A stretch of 6,358 nt of DNA from Solobacterium sp. (GTDB lineage: Bacteria; Bacillota_I; Bacilli_A; Erysipelotrichales; Erysipelotrichaceae). The notes beneath the pieces are model-generated. The model had not been told where the DNA came from. It made no database searches and saw only the letters and a program-made list of their open reading frames with translations. This document shows positions 4,410 through 6,358 of the stretch, one piece after another (position 1 is the first letter of the stretch; the number at the start of each line of letters is the position of its first letter). A program made the translations under genes and the position numbers. The stretch lies in contig JAFWCP010000491.1 in the NCBI GenBank assembly GCA_017536845.1, forward strand, positions 1-6,358, read 5' to 3'.

Positions 4410-6358
4410 ATGAAACATCGGTTTATCTACTGTTTATTATTCCTCATATTGTTGTTGGCTTCTTGCGGTCACGACACCAATAAAGTAATCGTTAATAGCA
4501 CTGTCAAAGATCCAGAAAAGACACTGCCTTCAGGCTCTTCACCCCATTCGCCTTTGGAACCTGCTGAATACAAAGGCATGAATTATCTTGATGTTGAGTC
4601 ATTGTTACAGCAGGCAGGTTTTGAAAAGATTCTTCTATCGCCGATTGAAGATATTGATTCAAACAGTGATATTCAGGACGGAACAGTAGAATTGGTACAG
4701 ATCAACAATTCTGATGATTATACTTCGAAGACAGAGTTTGATAAAGATGATACAGTGACTGTCGTCTACCATAACATTCCCAAAATTCAAGCTCCCTTAT
4801 CCTCTGATGACGCCGGACCACGACCATACATGGAAACAGGAAAGATGTTTTTTGAAGCAGGATTCAAGGATGTTGAAACCGATGAAGTATATGACCTTGC
4901 GGCAGGAGAAGCCGGCTATGCAATTCTGACAGCCGGTGGTAATCTGATTGAGAAAGATGCACAACTTCCTTTTGACAGTTCAATAAGCGTTATCGGACAT
5001 TATCCGGTTTCCGAATATCCCGTTACGGTTTCAATCGACTTTGTTTCCAACTTGATTTTCAGCAAATATGATGTTGTTGTATCACTGGACGGAAACAAAC
5101 TCGGTAAGCTGCCGCATGGTGAAGATGCTGTATACAATTTGTCCTTACCAGCAGGAAACTATTCACTTGTTTTCACCAGTGCAAAAGATTCCAACGTTGT
5201 TGGTACAGCAGACCTGTCTGTCAACTCTGGAACCCAGACGGAATACAAAATTTCCTGCTACAGTAAGGAAATCAGTGTCAAGAATACAATGTTCGTCCAG
5301 GATCTGACAGAAGGTAAGATCATGATGCCGTTCAATGACTGGCATTATTTGCGGAAGGATGTTAAATCTGTAGAAAACGAACTGAAGAGTCTTGGCTTAC
5401 AACATGTAAAGACAGAAGCCACAAATGACTTCTACTGGCCACAGGACAGAATCAACTCTGTCGTGAAAGTTGAAATTGGACAGAAAACAGAGTTCAAACA
5501 TGATGATCTGTTCGACGCATCTGCATCTGTTACCGTATACTATCACACTGCCAATTTTGCATTCAAAGAGTCTTTGATACACGTTACAGAGAAAGACACT
5601 TTTGAAATTCCCTATACTCTGACATCAGGAGATTCTGTTGATGCTTTAGAATTTGAAATTGATCATCCTGATGTTCTGAAGAGGAATGCAGATGGTACAT
5701 ATACGGCTTTGATTCCAGGAGAAGCAACGGTAACTGCCTATTGCGGTGGTGATCAGTATTCAGAGTGCAAAGTCGAGGTTGCGGAAATCATCGTCCCTGT
5801 TGAGAAATTGGTTTTCCCTTCTGATGATCTGAATGTTTCAGTAGGTAAAGTATTCAAACCGGAATATCGCATTGTTCCGGAAAATGCAAATTATACAGAG
5901 ATACGTGCAGAAATCTCCACTGATCTGATTGAAATCACCGATGATCTGGCATTCTATGCTAATGAAGCCGGGAACAGTGTGATTTCCTTCTATCAGGAGG
6001 ATCGGTTACTTGGTTCCCTCAATGTCCATGCCGTATTCTATGAAATTGAAGACCTTGTTATGGAAGAAACTGCCGATGAATTGTTTATCGGGGATACATT
6101 GATTCTGAAATATACCCTTTTCCCCGAGGAAGCGACAAACAAAGGTGTTACCGTTGCATCTTCGAACAGTGAAATCGCGGAAGTCGAATTTGATGAACGG
6201 GGAGCTTCGGAAGTCAAGGTGACCGGCAAAACTGCAGGCGAAGCGGATATTACAATCCTTCTGCCAAACGGCAATGCTTATACCCATACAGTCACAGTGA
6301 AAGAAGTGGAACCGGAAGAGATTATTCTTACAATGGTCGATGCAAACCAGCGTGTTGA
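4410..6358 (+). CDS. Large surface lipoprotein with PASTA-like, PEGA-like and Ig-like (Big_2) domains, 3' end outside window
   Basis: 649 codons are present without a stop, and the gene continues past the right edge. The start is ATG 4410 with TTGGAGA in front. Residues 1-19 are a lipoprotein signal: KHR, hydrophobic core, lipobox LASC with Cys19 as the lipidated residue. After a Pro/Ser-rich linker come three related modules, about 54-121 (YKGMNYLDVESLLQQAGFEK, ending VVYHN), 140-198 and 311-380 (ending VTVYYHT); they resemble PASTA-like domains common in gut Bacillota lipoproteins. Between the second and third, about 205-290, is a beta domain (SKYDVVVSLDGNKLGKL, LPAGNYSLVF) like PEGA. From about 385 follow Ig-like domains, about 385-458, 463-543 and 545-630; the third (LFPEEATNK, SSNSEIAEV, GKTAGEADITI) is a clear Big_2, and a fourth begins. 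The protein is acidic and should be anchored outside the membrane, probably as an adhesin or wall-binding factor; the ligand is unknown. Confidence 0.85.
   Translation, partial: MKHRFIYCLLFLILLLASCGHDTNKVIVNSTVKDPEKTLPSGSSPHSPLEPAEYKGMNYLDVESLLQQAGFEKILLSPIEDIDSNSDIQDGTVELVQINNSDDYTSKTEFDKDDTVTVVYHNIPKIQAPLSSDDAGPRPYMETGKMFFEAGFKDVETDEVYDLAAGEAGYAILTAGGNLIEKDAQLPFDSSISVIGHYPVSEYPVTVSIDFVSNLIFSKYDVVVSLDGNKLGKLPHGEDAVYNLSLPAGNYSLVFTSAKDSNVVGTADLSVNSGTQTEYKISCYSKEISVKNTMFVQDLTEGKIMMPFNDWHYLRKDVKSVENELKSLGLQHVKTEATNDFYWPQDRINSVVKVEIGQKTEFKHDDLFDASASVTVYYHTANFAFKESLIHVTEKDTFEIPYTLTSGDSVDALEFEIDHPDVLKRNADGTYTALIPGEATVTAYCGGDQYSECKVEVAEIIVPVEKLVFPSDDLNVSVGKVFKPEYRIVPENANYTEIRAEISTDLIEITDDLAFYANEAGNSVISFYQEDRLLGSLNVHAVFYEIEDLVMEETADELFIGDTLILKYTLFPEEATNKGVTVASSNSEIAEVEFDERGASEVKVTGKTAGEADITILLPNGNAYTHTVTVKEVEPEEIILTMVDANQRV

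Noticed and set aside
6006..6287. Minus-strand open frames of 93 and 78 residues
   Set aside because: They are antisense to the lipoprotein's Ig-like repeats, which show the expected Big_2 pattern in the plus frame.
1..6358. CRISPR array, tRNA or rRNA gene, riboswitch
   Set aside because: No regularly spaced repeats, no cloverleaf with TTCGA-type loop and no conserved rRNA stretches were seen on either strand.

Overview
The window looks like accessory DNA from a low-to-mid GC Bacillota (Firmicutes), probably a gut-type Clostridia or Erysipelotrichia. The clues are strong AGGAGG Shine-Dalgarno sites, sigma-A-like promoters, a lipoprotein built from Ig-like modules, an AbiEi-type antitoxin and an IS1595-type transposase. 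The lineage is inferred from style only; there is no marker gene.

Layout from left to right. 1-995 (minus) is a frameshifted IS1595/ISXO2-like transposase that runs off the left edge. 996-1150 is a short spacer with small inverted repeats. 1151-2038 (minus) is an alpha/beta hydrolase of the BAAT C-terminal type. It is divergent from 2130-2714 (plus), a TetR/AcrR-type regulator. Their 91-bp spacer holds two face-to-face promoters whose -10 boxes overlap under an inverted repeat, so the regulator probably represses both itself and the hydrolase. 2715-3054 has no intact gene, only a hairpin, two perfect ATGCAT-centred palindromes and a possible decayed reading frame.

3055-3636 (minus) is an AbiEi-family antitoxin gene with an in-frame stop at codon 9 and no AbiEii toxin partner in the window. 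It is preceded by a perfect 26-bp palindrome and an extended -10 promoter. 3711-4409 is mostly non-coding. It holds a short hydrophobic reading frame (plus), two terminators facing opposite ways, a nested palindrome and the promoter of the last gene. 4410 to the right edge (plus) is the 5' part of a large surface lipoprotein: a lipobox, three copies of a PASTA-like module, a PEGA-like beta domain and at least three Ig-like (Big_2-type) domains.

The only units that look intact and functional are the hydrolase/TetR pair and the lipoprotein. The transposase and antitoxin are broken and the spacers look eroded, as in a decaying genomic island. No complete new defence or mobile system is visible. 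The most interesting points are the compact divergent operator, the palindrome ahead of the broken antitoxin and the lipoprotein architecture.
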